Part shown: positions 9,253-19,161 of the stretch, piece by piece
Numbering within the stretch: position 1 is the stretch's first letter
How the letters are laid out: each line of letters begins with the position of its first letter
From: Streptococcus pseudoporcinus LQ 940-04
GTDB taxonomy: Bacteria; Bacillota; Bacilli; Lactobacillales; Streptococcaceae
Assembly (NCBI RefSeq): GCF_000188035.1
Contig: NZ_AEUY02000005.1
Coordinates: 1,736,001 to 1,800,000 of the forward strand
Reading direction: 5' to 3'
Length of the DNA: 64,000 nucleotides
Program-made: the position numbers and the translations under genes
The notes under the pieces: model-generated
Database searches by the model: none
Seen by the model: the letters and a program-made list of their open reading frames with translations, nothing else
Told to the model about the DNA's origin: nothing

Positions 9253-11007
9253 TTAGTTACTGAGGTGATAATTCTTTATTTGTTTTTTAAAAAATATAAA
9301 AATTAAAACGATTATCCAAGATATTGTTTCTACAATAAACCCAATTTTTTGCAACTTTGTTTTCTCATAAGTTACTTCAACATGTCCACTTCTATTTACT
9401 TCTAAAACTGCTCTACCGTTCTCTAAAACTTTTTCTTTAGCTTTTGGCCTATGCTCTAATTGTCTTGATATCATTTCTTTATTTGATAATTTCATCTGGT
9501 CAAGCTTTGGCTGACTTCCAATCGCACCTTCACTATAGTTTGCAACTAGGCCCTTGTACCAAATTCTAGGCAAAACAATACGAGTCTGAGGATGATTGAC
9601 TTTAAAATCAAATGATAATTTATTATATTCCTCTTTCACATTTGAAATAGTGTAAGATTTAGTCTTTTTCGGAACATTTAGGAGAAAATTTGTGTTATTT
9701 GCATCCTTATAGTTAATATCAATTGTCAAATATTCCATTCCAGAAAAGCCATCCAACTCTCCACTGCCATAATATAAGGATTTCATTCTTTGTTCAAGTC
9801 TATTGCTAAATTCCTTTGAATCAGTTTGGTTTCTAAAAATGACAATTGACGAAAAGAGAGAGAGAGCAATTACAAAGGAATAGAATGCTTTTTTTACTGA
9901 TTTCTCTTCTATGGCAAATGCGAGAATGATTAAACTAGGTATAAAGGTAATAATCCTTGTAGGCCATTGTAATATCCCTAAAATGGTGTACTTTAGTTCA
10001 TTCCATGGTAAAACACTAGATGAAAAAATAAGTAAAATTAATACTAGTAAGAATAGTTTTTTACTTGTAGTGGAAATATGTTTCCATTCTAGTAGGATAG
10101 AGATAGCCAAAAAAGATATAAAAATAATTAATGGAGATGCTACTGCAATTGTTGTCGCCGATGTCGTTGTATTAAATAATGACTCAATAATTTGGTAAAA
10201 ACTTTTTGAATTCCCACTCATTCCCATGAAAGGTCTGGTCGTCCAATTTGCAAAGAAAACTTGAGACTTAGATTGTTCAATGAATTGGAAAATAAAACCA
10301 ATACTTAATATTAGAGCAATTATGATAGATTTTACAAATTCAACTATTGAATGCGTTGTTATTTTATCAAAGAAAATAATTAAAAAAATGACTACATTTA
10401 AGGCTAAAATAACAGTGGAAATAATATGAGTTTGAACTAATAATGCAACTACAATCCCTAATAACAAACCTGCTTTTTTCTTTTCAAAAAGGATTAAATA
10501 TAAGGCCAGTAGTAAGAAAGGAATTAGTGCTGTACTTGCTATCATCCCATAGCCGAAATTACAATAAACTAATGGGTTTAACATAGCTACTAAAAGTGCC
10601 AAAAGTGAATGGTTATTGATCTTCCTAAAAAAATAATATGAGCCCGAACTTCCTACAAAACTAATAATAAATGCATAAAGAACAACAGATAGTTTTATCG
10701 ATTTTGTAACTATAAATAATAGGGACGAAGGGTAAAGCAACCATTGACCGTAAAACATTGGCGCAGCATATCCAATACCATTTCCAAACAGATAATTTAA
10801 GTTTGGTAGAAGATCAAAATTTCTAATTGACTGTGCTAATCCAACAATTCTAGCCATATGAAATTCAATATCCGAGTCGGCTCTATTAATAACATTGTTC
10901 GATAGAAATACTAATACTAAACAATAGAAAAACAGTATTAGATAAGGTCTAATACCATTTAACCTGAAGTTCCACTTTAATTTTTTACTAATATTTAACT
11001 TTTCCAA
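9253..11007 (-). CDS. Polytopic membrane protein, GT-C/YfhO-like glycosyltransferase candidate
   Basis: A 584-aa protein with about 12 hydrophobic segments from residue 20 to about 390, a soluble C-terminal domain (about 400-555) and a last membrane helix (about 557-578). The first extracytoplasmic loop has the acidic motif RADSDIEFH (D44, D46, E48), as expected for the catalytic loop of GT-C enzymes that take sugars from polyprenyl phosphate. The start is a TTG at 11007 with only a weak ribosome site; no better in-frame start precedes the first helix. It lies between rmlB (23 nt away) and the GT2 gene, so it likely decorates a rhamnose-containing wall polymer or teichoic acid. Family assignment is by architecture only. 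Confidence 0.6.
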   Translation of the reverse strand: MEKLNISKKLKWNFRLNGIRPYLILFFYCLVLVFLSNNVINRADSDIEFHMARIVGLAQSIRNFDLLPNLNYLFGNGIGYAAPMFYGQWLLYPSSLLFIVTKSIKLSVVLYAFIISFVGSSGSYYFFRKINNHSLLALLVAMLNPLVYCNFGYGMIASTALIPFLLLALYLILFEKKKAGLLLGIVVALLVQTHIISTVILALNVVIFLIIFFDKITTHSIVEFVKSIIIALILSIGFIFQFIEQSKSQVFFANWTTRPFMGMSGNSKSFYQIIESLFNTTTSATTIAVASPLIIFISFLAISILLEWKHISTTSKKLFLLVLILLIFSSSVLPWNELKYTILGILQWPTRIITFIPSLIILAFAIEEKSVKKAFYSFVIALSLFSSIVIFRNQTDSKEFSNRLEQRMKSLYYGSGELDGFSGMEYLTIDINYKDANNTNFLLNVPKKTKSYTISNVKEEYNKLSFDFKVNHPQTRIVLPRIWYKGLVANYSEGAIGSQPKLDQMKLSNKEMISRQLEHRPKAKEKVLENGRAVLEVNRSGHVEVTYEKTKLQKIGFIVETISWIIVLIFIFFKKQIKNYHLSN

Positions 11008-11030
11008 TTTATTATCTCAGTTCCATAAGA

Positions 11031-12110
<1,080 letters not shown>

Positions 12111-12121
12111 CTAAAACACTT

Positions 12122-12718
12122 TTATGATAAGTCTTCTTTCTGTAATGGTTTAACATCTTTTAAGAAAGGGTGGTTTTTATCAGCATCTGACACTTCAGCT
12201 GCCTCTAAATTTTCCCATTGAATGCCCAAACTTGGGTCTGCATAGTTCACAAAGGCATACTTTGGTTTTAAGTCTAATGCCCAGTAGTCATTCACTAAAT
12301 AGCTATAAGAAACTGTTTCTGACAAAACTTGGAAACCATTTGCCACACCACGCGGAACAAAGATTCCTTTTGATGCATCAATAATGGTTTGATAAATATG
12401 ACCAAAGGAGTCGCCTTGACGTAGATCCACCCAAGTTCCCAAAACTTTGCCTTGATCAGCTACTGAAATGTATTTATCCCAAGGTTCAGCATGTAAACCT
12501 CGGAGAACATTTTTCCGTGAAAAAGAGACATTGTTTTGCAGTTTACCTGCTGTAAAAAAGCTTTCAGGAAAACCTAGAGGAATCATTTTCTCCTTTTGAA
12601 AGTTTTCCTTAAACCAACCGCGGTTATCACCACGAACCGGAATATCAAATTCTAATAGGCCTGGAATGGCTTCAATAGGGTGACAAGTTAATTCTTTATC
12701 AAAAAATTGTTCTGACAT
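12122..12718 (-). CDS. rmlC: dTDP-4-dehydrorhamnose 3,5-epimerase
   Basis: Epimerises dTDP-4-keto-6-deoxyglucose at C3 and C5 in rhamnose synthesis. The 198-aa cupin shows the family features VRGDNRGWFKENFQ, the active-site histidine in NVLRGLHAEPWDKY, and VPRGVANGFQVLS. It is of the longer streptococcal type. The start overlaps the rmlA stop by one base (TAATG), so translation is coupled. Confidence 0.95.
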   Translation of the reverse strand: MSEQFFDKELTCHPIEAIPGLLEFDIPVRGDNRGWFKENFQKEKMIPLGFPESFFTAGKLQNNVSFSRKNVLRGLHAEPWDKYISVADQGKVLGTWVDLRQGDSFGHIYQTIIDASKGIFVPRGVANGFQVLSETVSYSYLVNDYWALDLKPKYAFVNYADPSLGIQWENLEAAEVSDADKNHPFLKDVKPLQKEDLS

Positions 12719-13587
12719 TAGGCTTCTCCAATCAAACGCAAGAGGTATTGACCATACTCATTTTTCTTCAATTCTTGTGCTAAGTTGTGCACATCTTCTT
12801 TACTGATGTAACCCATACGATAGGCTATTTCTTCAAGGTTGGCAACTTGAGCATTTTGCAAACGTTGAACTGTTTCAATATATTGAGATGCTTCAAGTAA
12901 GCTTTCGTGAGTCCCTGTGTCTAACCAAGCAAAACCGCGTCCCATCAATTCAACTGATAAGTCGCCACGGTCTAAATAGGCTTTATTAATATCTGTGATT
13001 TCTAACTCACCACGAGGACTTGGTTTAATGTTTTTTGCAATGTCAACGACATCGTTATCATAGAAATAAAGACCAGTTACTGCATAATTTGATTTTGGCA
13101 CTGTAGGTTTTTCTTCAATTGACACGGCATTCATCTCTTGGTCAAATTCGACCACTCCAAAACGTTCCGGATCTTTGACTTGATAGCCAAAAACAGTCGC
13201 CCCTTTTTCTTTTGCGGCAGCCTTCTGTAACATTTTTGTAAGACCGTTGCCATGGTAAATGTTATCGCCTAAAATGAGAGCCACATGGTCGTCCCCGATA
13301 AAGTCTTCACCAATAATAAAGGCTTGGGCCAAACCATCAGGACTTGGTTGCTCAGCATAAGACAAAGAAATGCCGAATTCACTACCATCACCTAGCAAAT
13401 CCTCAAAACGTGGTAAATCTTGGGGAGTTGAAATAATGAGGATATCCTTGATTCCAGCTAACATCAATGTTGATAGTGGGTAATAAATCATCGGTTTGTC
13501 GTAAATAGGCATCAATTGTTTTGATGCAGCACGTGTTAATGGATAAAGGCGAGTCCCAGACCCACCAGCAAGAATAATACCTTTCAT
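12718..13587 (-). CDS. rmlA: Glucose-1-phosphate thymidylyltransferase
   Basis: First step of dTDP-rhamnose synthesis (dTTP plus glucose-1-phosphate). The protein is 289 aa with the nucleotidyltransferase signature [16 protein letters not shown] at the N-terminus, GDNIYHG and [10 protein letters not shown]. The frame is open back to 13647, but AGGAG lies 7 nt before the ATG at 13587 and the family always starts MKGIILAGG, so the longer start is rejected. The promoter at 13619-13647 overlaps the end of the upstream oxidase gene. It is the first gene of the five-gene rml operon. Confidence 0.96.
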   Translation of the reverse strand: MKGIILAGGSGTRLYPLTRAASKQLMPIYDKPMIYYPLSTLMLAGIKDILIISTPQDLPRFEDLLGDGSEFGISLSYAEQPSPDGLAQAFIIGEDFIGDDHVALILGDNIYHGNGLTKMLQKAAAKEKGATVFGYQVKDPERFGVVEFDQEMNAVSIEEKPTVPKSNYAVTGLYFYDNDVVDIAKNIKPSPRGELEITDINKAYLDRGDLSVELMGRGFAWLDTGTHESLLEASQYIETVQRLQNAQVANLEEIAYRMGYISKEDVHNLAQELKKNEYGQYLLRLIGEA

Positions 13588-13618
13588 GCATAATCTCCTG
13601 TTTCTTATAGTCTCTAAC

Positions 13619-13647
13619 ATTCTATCATTTTTTAGGTTTGATGTCAC
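13619..13647 (-). promoter_or_regulatory. rml operon promoter
   Basis: On the minus strand GTGACA (13642-13647), a 17-bp spacer and TAGAAT (13619-13624). The predicted start is about 25 nt before the rmlA ATG. The -35 overlaps the stop codon of the upstream oxidoreductase gene, so the rml operon can be transcribed separately from it. Confidence 0.7.
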
Positions 13648-14744
13648 ATTTTACTGTATTTTACATAGTTTTGGATGGGATAGTTGGTCATATCCAGTAT
13701 TTTTTTGTCCTGTAATAGCAAAGCTACCAGTTCGCGTCCAATCAAAGGACCTACTGTTAGACCAGAGGAGCCAAGCCCACTAGCTGCAAAGATTCCCTTC
13801 ATACCAGGTACCTCTCCGAAAAATGGCAAAAAATCACTAGAATAAGCCCGTGTGCCAACCCTTACTGCTTGACGCAGAGTCCCATTTAATTCTGGATAGT
13901 AAGCTTGTGCTGATTCTTCCAGAGCTATCAAAAGGTCCTCATCAACTGACAGATCAAAAGCTTGATCATTTTCATGACTAGCACCGACAGCTAAATGCCC
14001 ATTAAAAAAAGGAATGAGATCTATTTCCCCTTCTGGCATGACCACTGGTAGCTGATCAGTAACTAGATTCCTTAGTTGGTAATCAATGAGTTGCCCTTTT
14101 TGAGGACGAATATCAACTTGATAACCTAATGGTTCAAGGACTTGCCCGAGCCAAGCGCCAGCACAGAGGAAAACATGGTCAAAACTTTGCTGCTGAATCG
14201 TAAAAACCTTGCCCTCTGTTATTAGGGAAACCTTGCCAGTCACTAGCTGATAAGGGGTGGCTTTTAATAAGGTTTGGCAAAGTTCCGCACCATCAACACG
14301 TGCACCACCTTCTGCAAAAAGAAGACGCTGAAACCCTTCTAGGCCTGGAAACTCTTTGGCAACTACTTCTTTATCAAGAATTCTCACATCACCAATTAAA
14401 GGAGCCTCTTGTCGGCGGCTCTCAGCTAAGGCTTTTAATGCTTCCAATTTGCTGTCATCTTTTTTGAGAAGATAGACGCCATTTTGCTGATAAAAGCTTG
14501 TTTTTATTCCTTCTTCGGCTAAATCTCTTACTAGGGTTTGATAAAAACTTGCGCCCTGACTAGCTAGTTGATACCAAGCCTTGTTTCGTCTTTTGGAAAA
14601 CCAAGGACAGATAATACCAGCTGCTGCCTTAGTTGCTTGCCCATGGCCATCATCAAAAATAGTGACATCTGCAATGCCACTTCTGTGTAAATAATAAGCT
14701 ACAGTGGAGCCCACAATCCCTGCTCCGATAATTGCTATTTTCAT
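13644..14744 (-). CDS. FAD-dependent oxidoreductase (DadA/glycine oxidase family)
   Basis: A 366-aa flavoprotein with the ADP-binding motif GAGIVG at residues 7-12, an acidic residue after the second strand (TIFDDG), and the substrate-binding middle domain typical of DAO-type oxidases; the C-terminal [14 protein letters not shown] contributes to FAD binding. Members oxidise amino acids or amines such as glycine, sarcosine or D-amino acids; the substrate cannot be told from sequence. The gene starts 10 nt after the ZIP transporter stop with GAAAGGG upstream, so it is the last gene of the trmK-nif3-zupT-oxidase run. Confidence 0.85.
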   Translation of the reverse strand: MKIAIIGAGIVGSTVAYYLHRSGIADVTIFDDGHGQATKAAAGIICPWFSKRRNKAWYQLASQGASFYQTLVRDLAEEGIKTSFYQQNGVYLLKKDDSKLEALKALAESRRQEAPLIGDVRILDKEVVAKEFPGLEGFQRLLFAEGGARVDGAELCQTLLKATPYQLVTGKVSLITEGKVFTIQQQSFDHVFLCAGAWLGQVLEPLGYQVDIRPQKGQLIDYQLRNLVTDQLPVVMPEGEIDLIPFFNGHLAVGASHENDQAFDLSVDEDLLIALEESAQAYYPELNGTLRQAVRVGTRAYSSDFLPFFGEVPGMKGIFAASGLGSSGLTVGPLIGRELVALLLQDKKILDMTNYPIQNYVKYSKM

Positions 14745-14754
14745 AGAACCCTTT

Positions 14755-15575
14755 CTAGCCTAAAGCGACGTCTAAAATCATCATCAGTATAAAACCGAGC
14801 ATCAGCCCCATGGTGGCAATATCGGTATTCCCATTCGTCTGCGATTCAGGAATCAGTTCTTCAACAACCACAAAAAGCATTGCTCCAGCTGCAAAAGACA
14901 GAGCGTAGGGCAAGACAGGCATCATAATCATGACTAATGTGGCACCTAGAACTGCTCCAAAGGGCTCAACAATAGCTGACATGGCTCCCCAGTAAAAAGC
15001 GTTGAGGCGACTCTTACCGTCTGCACGGATAGGAATTGATAAGGCTGCTCCTTCTGGAACATTTTGAAGACCAATACCAATAGCTAAACTTAAAGCACCT
15101 AAAAGGGCTAGCTTAGAAACACCAGAGTGTTCCAAAGAGCCAAAGGTCACACCAATTGCTAAACCTTCGGGAATATTGTGAATGGTAATGGCTAAAAATA
15201 AAAGGGCTGTTTTTGATAACCTTTCTCAGGTTTCAACCCTTCCATTTCAGACATCTCTTTGTCCAAATGCAAATGAGGAACAAGAGCATCAATACTTCTA
15301 ATAAAGAGAGCTCCCATCAGGAAACCAACAGCAGCTGGTATCCAAGACCACTGTCCATAATCAGATTTGGCATATTCAATAGATGGCGCTAATAAGGACC
15401 AAAATGAAGCTGCTATCATAACGCCAGCCGCAAAGCCCATCATCACATCTAAAAGCTTTCTGCTAATCCGTTTAAAAAAGAAAACAATAGCTGCTCCTAA
15501 GATGGTACAGCCCCATGTAAAGAGACCTGCTAAAAAGGCTAGAAAAACTGGATTTTGGTTAATTAACCAATTCAT
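14755..15575 (-). pseudogene. zupT: ZIP-family metal transporter, frameshifted
   Basis: Two frames together encode a ZIP (ZupT-like) zinc/divalent metal importer. The 5' part (from ATG 15575, with GGTGAGG 6 nt upstream) reads to GYQKQPFYF and stops at 15192; restoring one A to the run at 15210-15214 (T on the plus strand) lets it continue as ALLFLAITIHNIPEGLAIGV into the 3' part. Repaired, it is 273 aa, the usual length, with the metal motifs HNIPEG (TM4) and QNVPEG (TM5). The lesion removes HNIPEG from both fragments, so neither piece should transport. It could be a true mutation, phase variation at the A run or a sequencing error. Confidence 0.88.
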
Positions 15576-15589
15576 AAAAAACCTCACCG

Positions 15590-16378
15590 TTACAAATGAC
15601 TAAATGGATTGGTGGAAACCTGACTAGCTAAAATCGTTAGTGCCCAATTTTCAGCAAGTTGCCATTCTGTCAGCTTTTCAACAATCTTCTCAATAAACAA
15701 GGCCTCAATATGATGGCCAGGATCAAGGGCCAGTAAGCCCTCCGTTAGCATTTCCTGAGCTTTATGGTAATAAATATCCCCTGTTATGTAGAGATCAGCA
15801 TGCTTTTTAATAGCATCTTGGTAAAAATCATCACCAGAGCCCCCACAAATAGCTACACGTTTAATGAGCGGATTATCGTGATTGTATCGTATCAAGCGAA
15901 CAGCATCCAAAGCAAAAACATCCTTGACTTTAAGGGCAAAGTCTTCCAAATGAATAGGGGTAACGTTGCCAATCCGACCGATCCCATAACCTTCTTGAGT
16001 CTCAGATAAATAGTCCCTGTCAGCAATATCTAAAAGGTGGCAAAACCAATCATTTAAACCACCAGGGACAATATCAATATTAGTATGACTAACATAGACA
16101 GCAATGTCATGTTTAACCAAATCCAGTAAAATATTACGCTGAGGACTAGCTACTAAATCTTTAAGCCCTTTAAAAATAGGGGCGTGCTTAGTGATAATCA
16201 AATCAACATCGGCAGCTATCGCTTCTTGAACAGTTTGTTCTCGAACATCCAATGTCACCATGACCTTATTAATTTCTTGTTCGAAACTCCCAACTTGTAA
16301 ACCAAACACATCACCAGCCATTGATAATTCTGGGGGACAAAAGGCTTCATACTTTTTGATAAGATCTCTAACTTTCAT
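15590..16378 (-). CDS. Nif3-like dinuclear metal centre protein
   Basis: A 262-aa member of the DUF34/Nif3/YqfO family, which binds two metal ions; proposed roles include GTP cyclohydrolase-like or metal-handling activity, none settled. Metal-ligand motifs are visible as [25 protein letters not shown] and, at the C-terminus, [11 protein letters not shown]. The short form without the central insert fits streptococci. The start overlaps trmK by 11 nt, with AAGGAG 10 nt upstream. The trmK-nif3 pair is conserved in Firmicutes. Confidence 0.88.
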   Translation of the reverse strand: MKVRDLIKKYEAFCPPELSMAGDVFGLQVGSFEQEINKVMVTLDVREQTVQEAIAADVDLIITKHAPIFKGLKDLVASPQRNILLDLVKHDIAVYVSHTNIDIVPGGLNDWFCHLLDIADRDYLSETQEGYGIGRIGNVTPIHLEDFALKVKDVFALDAVRLIRYNHDNPLIKRVAICGGSGDDFYQDAIKKHADLYITGDIYYHKAQEMLTEGLLALDPGHHIEALFIEKIVEKLTEWQLAENWALTILASQVSTNPFSHL

Positions 16379-17054
16379 AGATTAGCATCTCCTTTATATT
16401 TTTCATTTTTTGGGAAATAGCCGAGCGGTCCAGTTGCTTATCTTCTGGGATACAAGAGAGGGCATAAGCCAATTTGTCAAGCTCTCTTTGCCATTTGGCT
16501 CTAAAAATGGACGATTTTTCTTTTGACAAGAGGGGACCAAAACGATAGTCTAAATCAGTCAAGGGTGCAGAGCCGGGTAGAGCTTTGATAATCTCATAAT
16601 ATTTCCCATTTTCTTCCAAAATACTTTCAGCTGTGATGGTAAATTGATTGGCTGCCAGCCAGCGGCGCAAGTCATCTTCACGATTGTTAGGTTGTAAGAC
16701 AAGTGTTTCAACACCAACCAACTTTTCTTTTCCTGCTTCTAAAATCTCAGCAATAAGACGACCTCCCATACCACAAATGGTAATGGTTTTGATGTGATCA
16801 TCAAGGGTCATGGCCTCTAAACCACTGGCCAGACGAGCTTCTATTTGCTTATCTAGACCAGAAGCCTTAATATTTTTTTGAGCCGATAAAAAAGGGCCTT
16901 GAACAACTTCGCCTGCAATAGCAGATTCAATGTCTCCACGTTCAACTAAGGCGATGGGTAAGTAGGCATGATCACTTCCAATATCAAGTAACTTACGCTT
17001 ATGAGGGATATAGTCTGCCACCATTTGCAGACGCTTTGATAAAATTGTCTCCAT
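16368..17054 (-). CDS. trmK: tRNA (adenine-22-N1)-methyltransferase
   Basis: Methylates N1 of A22 in the D-loop region of tRNA. The 228-aa protein has a class I SAM-binding motif [15 protein letters not shown] at about 22-36, an acidic loop, and [14 protein letters not shown]; the catalytic PNN motif is seen in [14 protein letters not shown] coiled C-terminal helix follows. It is the first gene of the run trmK-nif3-zupT-oxidase on the minus strand, separated from nth by about 70 nt with a terminator. Confidence 0.9.
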   Translation of the reverse strand: METILSKRLQMVADYIPHKRKLLDIGSDHAYLPIALVERGDIESAIAGEVVQGPFLSAQKNIKASGLDKQIEARLASGLEAMTLDDHIKTITICGMGGRLIAEILEAGKEKLVGVETLVLQPNNREDDLRRWLAANQFTITAESILEENGKYYEIIKALPGSAPLTDLDYRFGPLLSKEKSSIFRAKWQRELDKLAYALSCIPEDKQLDRSAISQKMKNIKEMLIYES

Positions 17055-17110
17055 TATCTCATCTTTCTAAGAATTACTTGCTCTATTATATCAAAATAGT
17101 GGCTAAACTA

Positions 17111-17136
17111 AAAGAAAGCCTTGTTAGGCTTTCTTT
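17111..17136 (-). terminator. nth terminator overlapping the stop codon
   Basis: A perfect 11-bp stem, AAAGAAAGCCT (17111-17121) with AGGCTTTCTTT (17126-17136) and loop TGTT. The nth stop codon (17124-17126) is inside the hairpin, so the last codons form its 5' arm on the minus strand. T-rich sequence follows on that strand. Confidence 0.75.
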
Positions 17137-17774
17137 GACTGTTCTTTGTAGTAGAGACAATAGCTTTGCAAGGGACAAATCTCACACTTAGGTTTTTTGG
17201 CTAAACAATGGTAACGGCCAAAGAAAATCAGCCGGTGATGGGTAATAACCCAATCTTTTTTGGGCACTTTCTTCATCAGGTCAGCTTCTATTTCAGCTAC
17301 GCCTGCATCTTGGTTAGATATATTCAATCTTTTTGCGACTCGGGCAACATGGGTATCCACCGCAATTGATGGAATACCATAAACTTCTCCTAGAACAACA
17401 TTCGCGGTTTTACGGCCAACTCCTGGCAATCCTTCTAGTTCTTTATGGGTCTTTGGTATGTGACCATCAAAGTCTGCTAAAATTAACTGGGCTGTTTTAA
17501 TGATATTTTTAGCCTTATTCTTATAAAGACCTATTGTGCGCAAACTGTTCTCTACATCAGTCAAATCTGCATTAGCCAGGTCCTCAATGGTCGGATACTT
17601 AGCCCAGAGAGCAGGTGTAATTTTGTTGACAGCCTTATCAGTTGTTTGAGCAGATAAAATGACAGCAATCAACAAATGAAAAGGAGTATCCCAGTCTAAT
17701 TCACCCTTAGCTTCTGGAAACATCTGGCCAATAATGGTTAAGACCTGGCGCAATTTGTCACGTCCAATTTTCAT
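17124..17774 (-). CDS. nth: Endonuclease III (DNA glycosylase/AP lyase)
   Basis: Removes oxidised pyrimidines and cleaves the resulting abasic site. The 216-aa protein has the helix-hairpin-helix LPGVGRKTANVV with catalytic K122, the catalytic D140 in AVDTHVARVAKRL, and the four cysteines of the 4Fe-4S cluster (C190, C197, C200, C206; spacing 6-2-5). It overlaps the upstream dnaD gene by 4 nt. The nth-dnaD linkage is conserved in Firmicutes. Confidence 0.96.
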   Translation of the reverse strand: MKIGRDKLRQVLTIIGQMFPEAKGELDWDTPFHLLIAVILSAQTTDKAVNKITPALWAKYPTIEDLANADLTDVENSLRTIGLYKNKAKNIIKTAQLILADFDGHIPKTHKELEGLPGVGRKTANVVLGEVYGIPSIAVDTHVARVAKRLNISNQDAGVAEIEADLMKKVPKKDWVITHHRLIFFGRYHCLAKKPKCEICPLQSYCLYYKEQSKKA

Positions 17775-18454
17775 TGCTCACTCCATAAGTTCATGGCAGA
17801 CAAGAAGTCCTCTGACACAGAGACGTTAGAAGGACTGGTTGCCTCACGTTCTCTTTTCCGTTCTTCTACTTGATAAAGATTAGTAATGCCTTCCTTCCGC
17901 CAATTTCTAAGAATTGCTTGAATGTATTTCCAATTGGTTTTGCCATTAAAAACTGCTTCTTTCAAGGCTTCTCGCACCAGTTCAATATCTGTTTTATCTT
18001 CTGAAATCGTTTTTTCTAAGTCTTCTAGTTCAAAAGGACTTAAAAATCGGCCCAACTCACGTTCAAACTCTTCAACTATCATCTTGAACTGGTTGGGTTC
18101 ATCTTGAAAAGCTTCCACTTGACTTTGTTCTTTTGCCAACAATTGATCAAGTTTAACAAGAACGGGACTAGCATCAATTAAGGTTTCGATCTCATCAGCA
18201 ATTTTTATGGTTTTCATATTCAACAACTCTTGATTGCTCAAATTAGCAATTGACTTATTGACTTCAGCGACTGATTTCCCCAGGGCATTAGCAATCTGAC
18301 TGGGCGCTAATTCTTCTATTCGAGTTGTATTCTGTAAGTAAAAGAATTGCCATACTAAAAAGTCATCGGCATTAGAAAAAATATCTTTAAAATGAAAAAG
18401 TAAGGCACTTGGGTAAACCAAATTGCCTGACTTATAACTATCGTAATAACTCAT
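17771..18454 (-). CDS. dnaD: DnaD-family replication protein
   Basis: A 227-aa primosomal protein that in Firmicutes helps load the replicative helicase at origins and restart sites. The N-terminal winged-helix domain contains DDFLVWQFFYLQN; the C-terminal DnaD/DnaB2 domain holds the conserved helix NWKYIQAILRNWRKEGI (about 174-190). AGAGG precedes the ATG. It is co-transcribed with nth. In the 63-nt spacer after apt there is a small palindrome (AGGTTTA/TAAACCT). Confidence 0.88.
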   Translation of the reverse strand: MSYYDSYKSGNLVYPSALLFHFKDIFSNADDFLVWQFFYLQNTTRIEELAPSQIANALGKSVAEVNKSIANLSNQELLNMKTIKIADEIETLIDASPVLVKLDQLLAKEQSQVEAFQDEPNQFKMIVEEFERELGRFLSPFELEDLEKTISEDKTDIELVREALKEAVFNGKTNWKYIQAILRNWRKEGITNLYQVEERKREREATSPSNVSVSEDFLSAMNLWSEQ

Positions 18455-18517
18455 AATACCTCTATCAAGGTTTAAACAAGTAAACCTCTTCTATCAGTGT
18501 GTCGCCTACTTGATTCA

Positions 18518-19036
18518 TTAACCAGGGAAGTTCATCAAAACTTTATAGTCAATATCCTTCAAAGCATTGCGACCATTTAATCCGTCTAATTCAATAATGA
18601 AAGCACAACCTGCAACAATACCGCCAAGTTTTTCAACCATTTCAATCGTTGCTTTAACAGTACCACCCGTTGCTAATAAATCATCAACAATCATAACTCT
18701 TTGTCCTGGCTTAATGGCATCTGCATGCATGGTTAAGGTATCTATCCCATATTCTTTTTCATAATCTGCTGAAACAACCTCACGAGGTAGTTTTCCAGGC
18801 TTACGAACAGGTGCAAAACCAATCCCCAATTCTACAGCGACCGGGCATCCAATAATAAACCCACGCGCTTCTGGTCCTACAATCATATCGATTTCTTTAT
18901 CAGCTGCATATTGGCAAATTTCTCTAATCGCGTAACTATAGGCTTTACCATCAGCCATTAAAGGAGAGATGTCGCGAAAAATAATGCCCTCTTTGGGATA
19001 GTTTTCAATTGAGGCGATATAAGGTGTTAAATTCAT
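18518..19036 (-). CDS. apt: Adenine phosphoribosyltransferase
   Basis: Purine salvage: adenine plus PRPP to AMP. The 172-aa protein starts MNLTPYIAS, equal in length to close streptococcal Apt. It has [15 protein letters not shown] and the PRPP-binding loop [13 protein letters not shown] at about 114-126. The frame is open to 19078, but the extra 14 residues are not family-like. The AGGAG site is unusually far (16 nt) from the chosen ATG, the one weak point of the start. A good promoter lies at 19088-19116. Confidence 0.94.
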   Translation of the reverse strand: MNLTPYIASIENYPKEGIIFRDISPLMADGKAYSYAIREICQYAADKEIDMIVGPEARGFIIGCPVAVELGIGFAPVRKPGKLPREVVSADYEKEYGIDTLTMHADAIKPGQRVMIVDDLLATGGTVKATIEMVEKLGGIVAGCAFIIELDGLNGRNALKDIDYKVLMNFPG

Positions 19037-19087
19037 AATTAGTGTTTTCTTTCTCCTTAGCTTAAAGCATAAAATCAAATACTCTTA

Positions 19088-19116
19088 ATTATAGCACGAA
19101 ATAGATTTTTCGTAAA
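19088..19116 (-). promoter_or_regulatory. apt promoter with palindrome
   Basis: Minus-strand extended -10 TGCTATAAT (hexamer 19088-19093), 17-bp spacer, and -35 TTTACG (19111-19116). The -35 is embedded in the palindrome TTTCGTTTACGAAA, which could be an operator or a small hairpin. No PurR box was recognised. Confidence 0.65.
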
Positions 19117-19161
19117 CGAAACACCATTCTAAACAAATCATTTCTAGTCCTAAATTTTACC

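Noticed and set aside
9911..10198. Plus-strand ORF of 95 codons inside the membrane protein gene
   Set aside because: Antisense shadow of an AT-rich membrane protein gene, with no ribosome site and no promoter.
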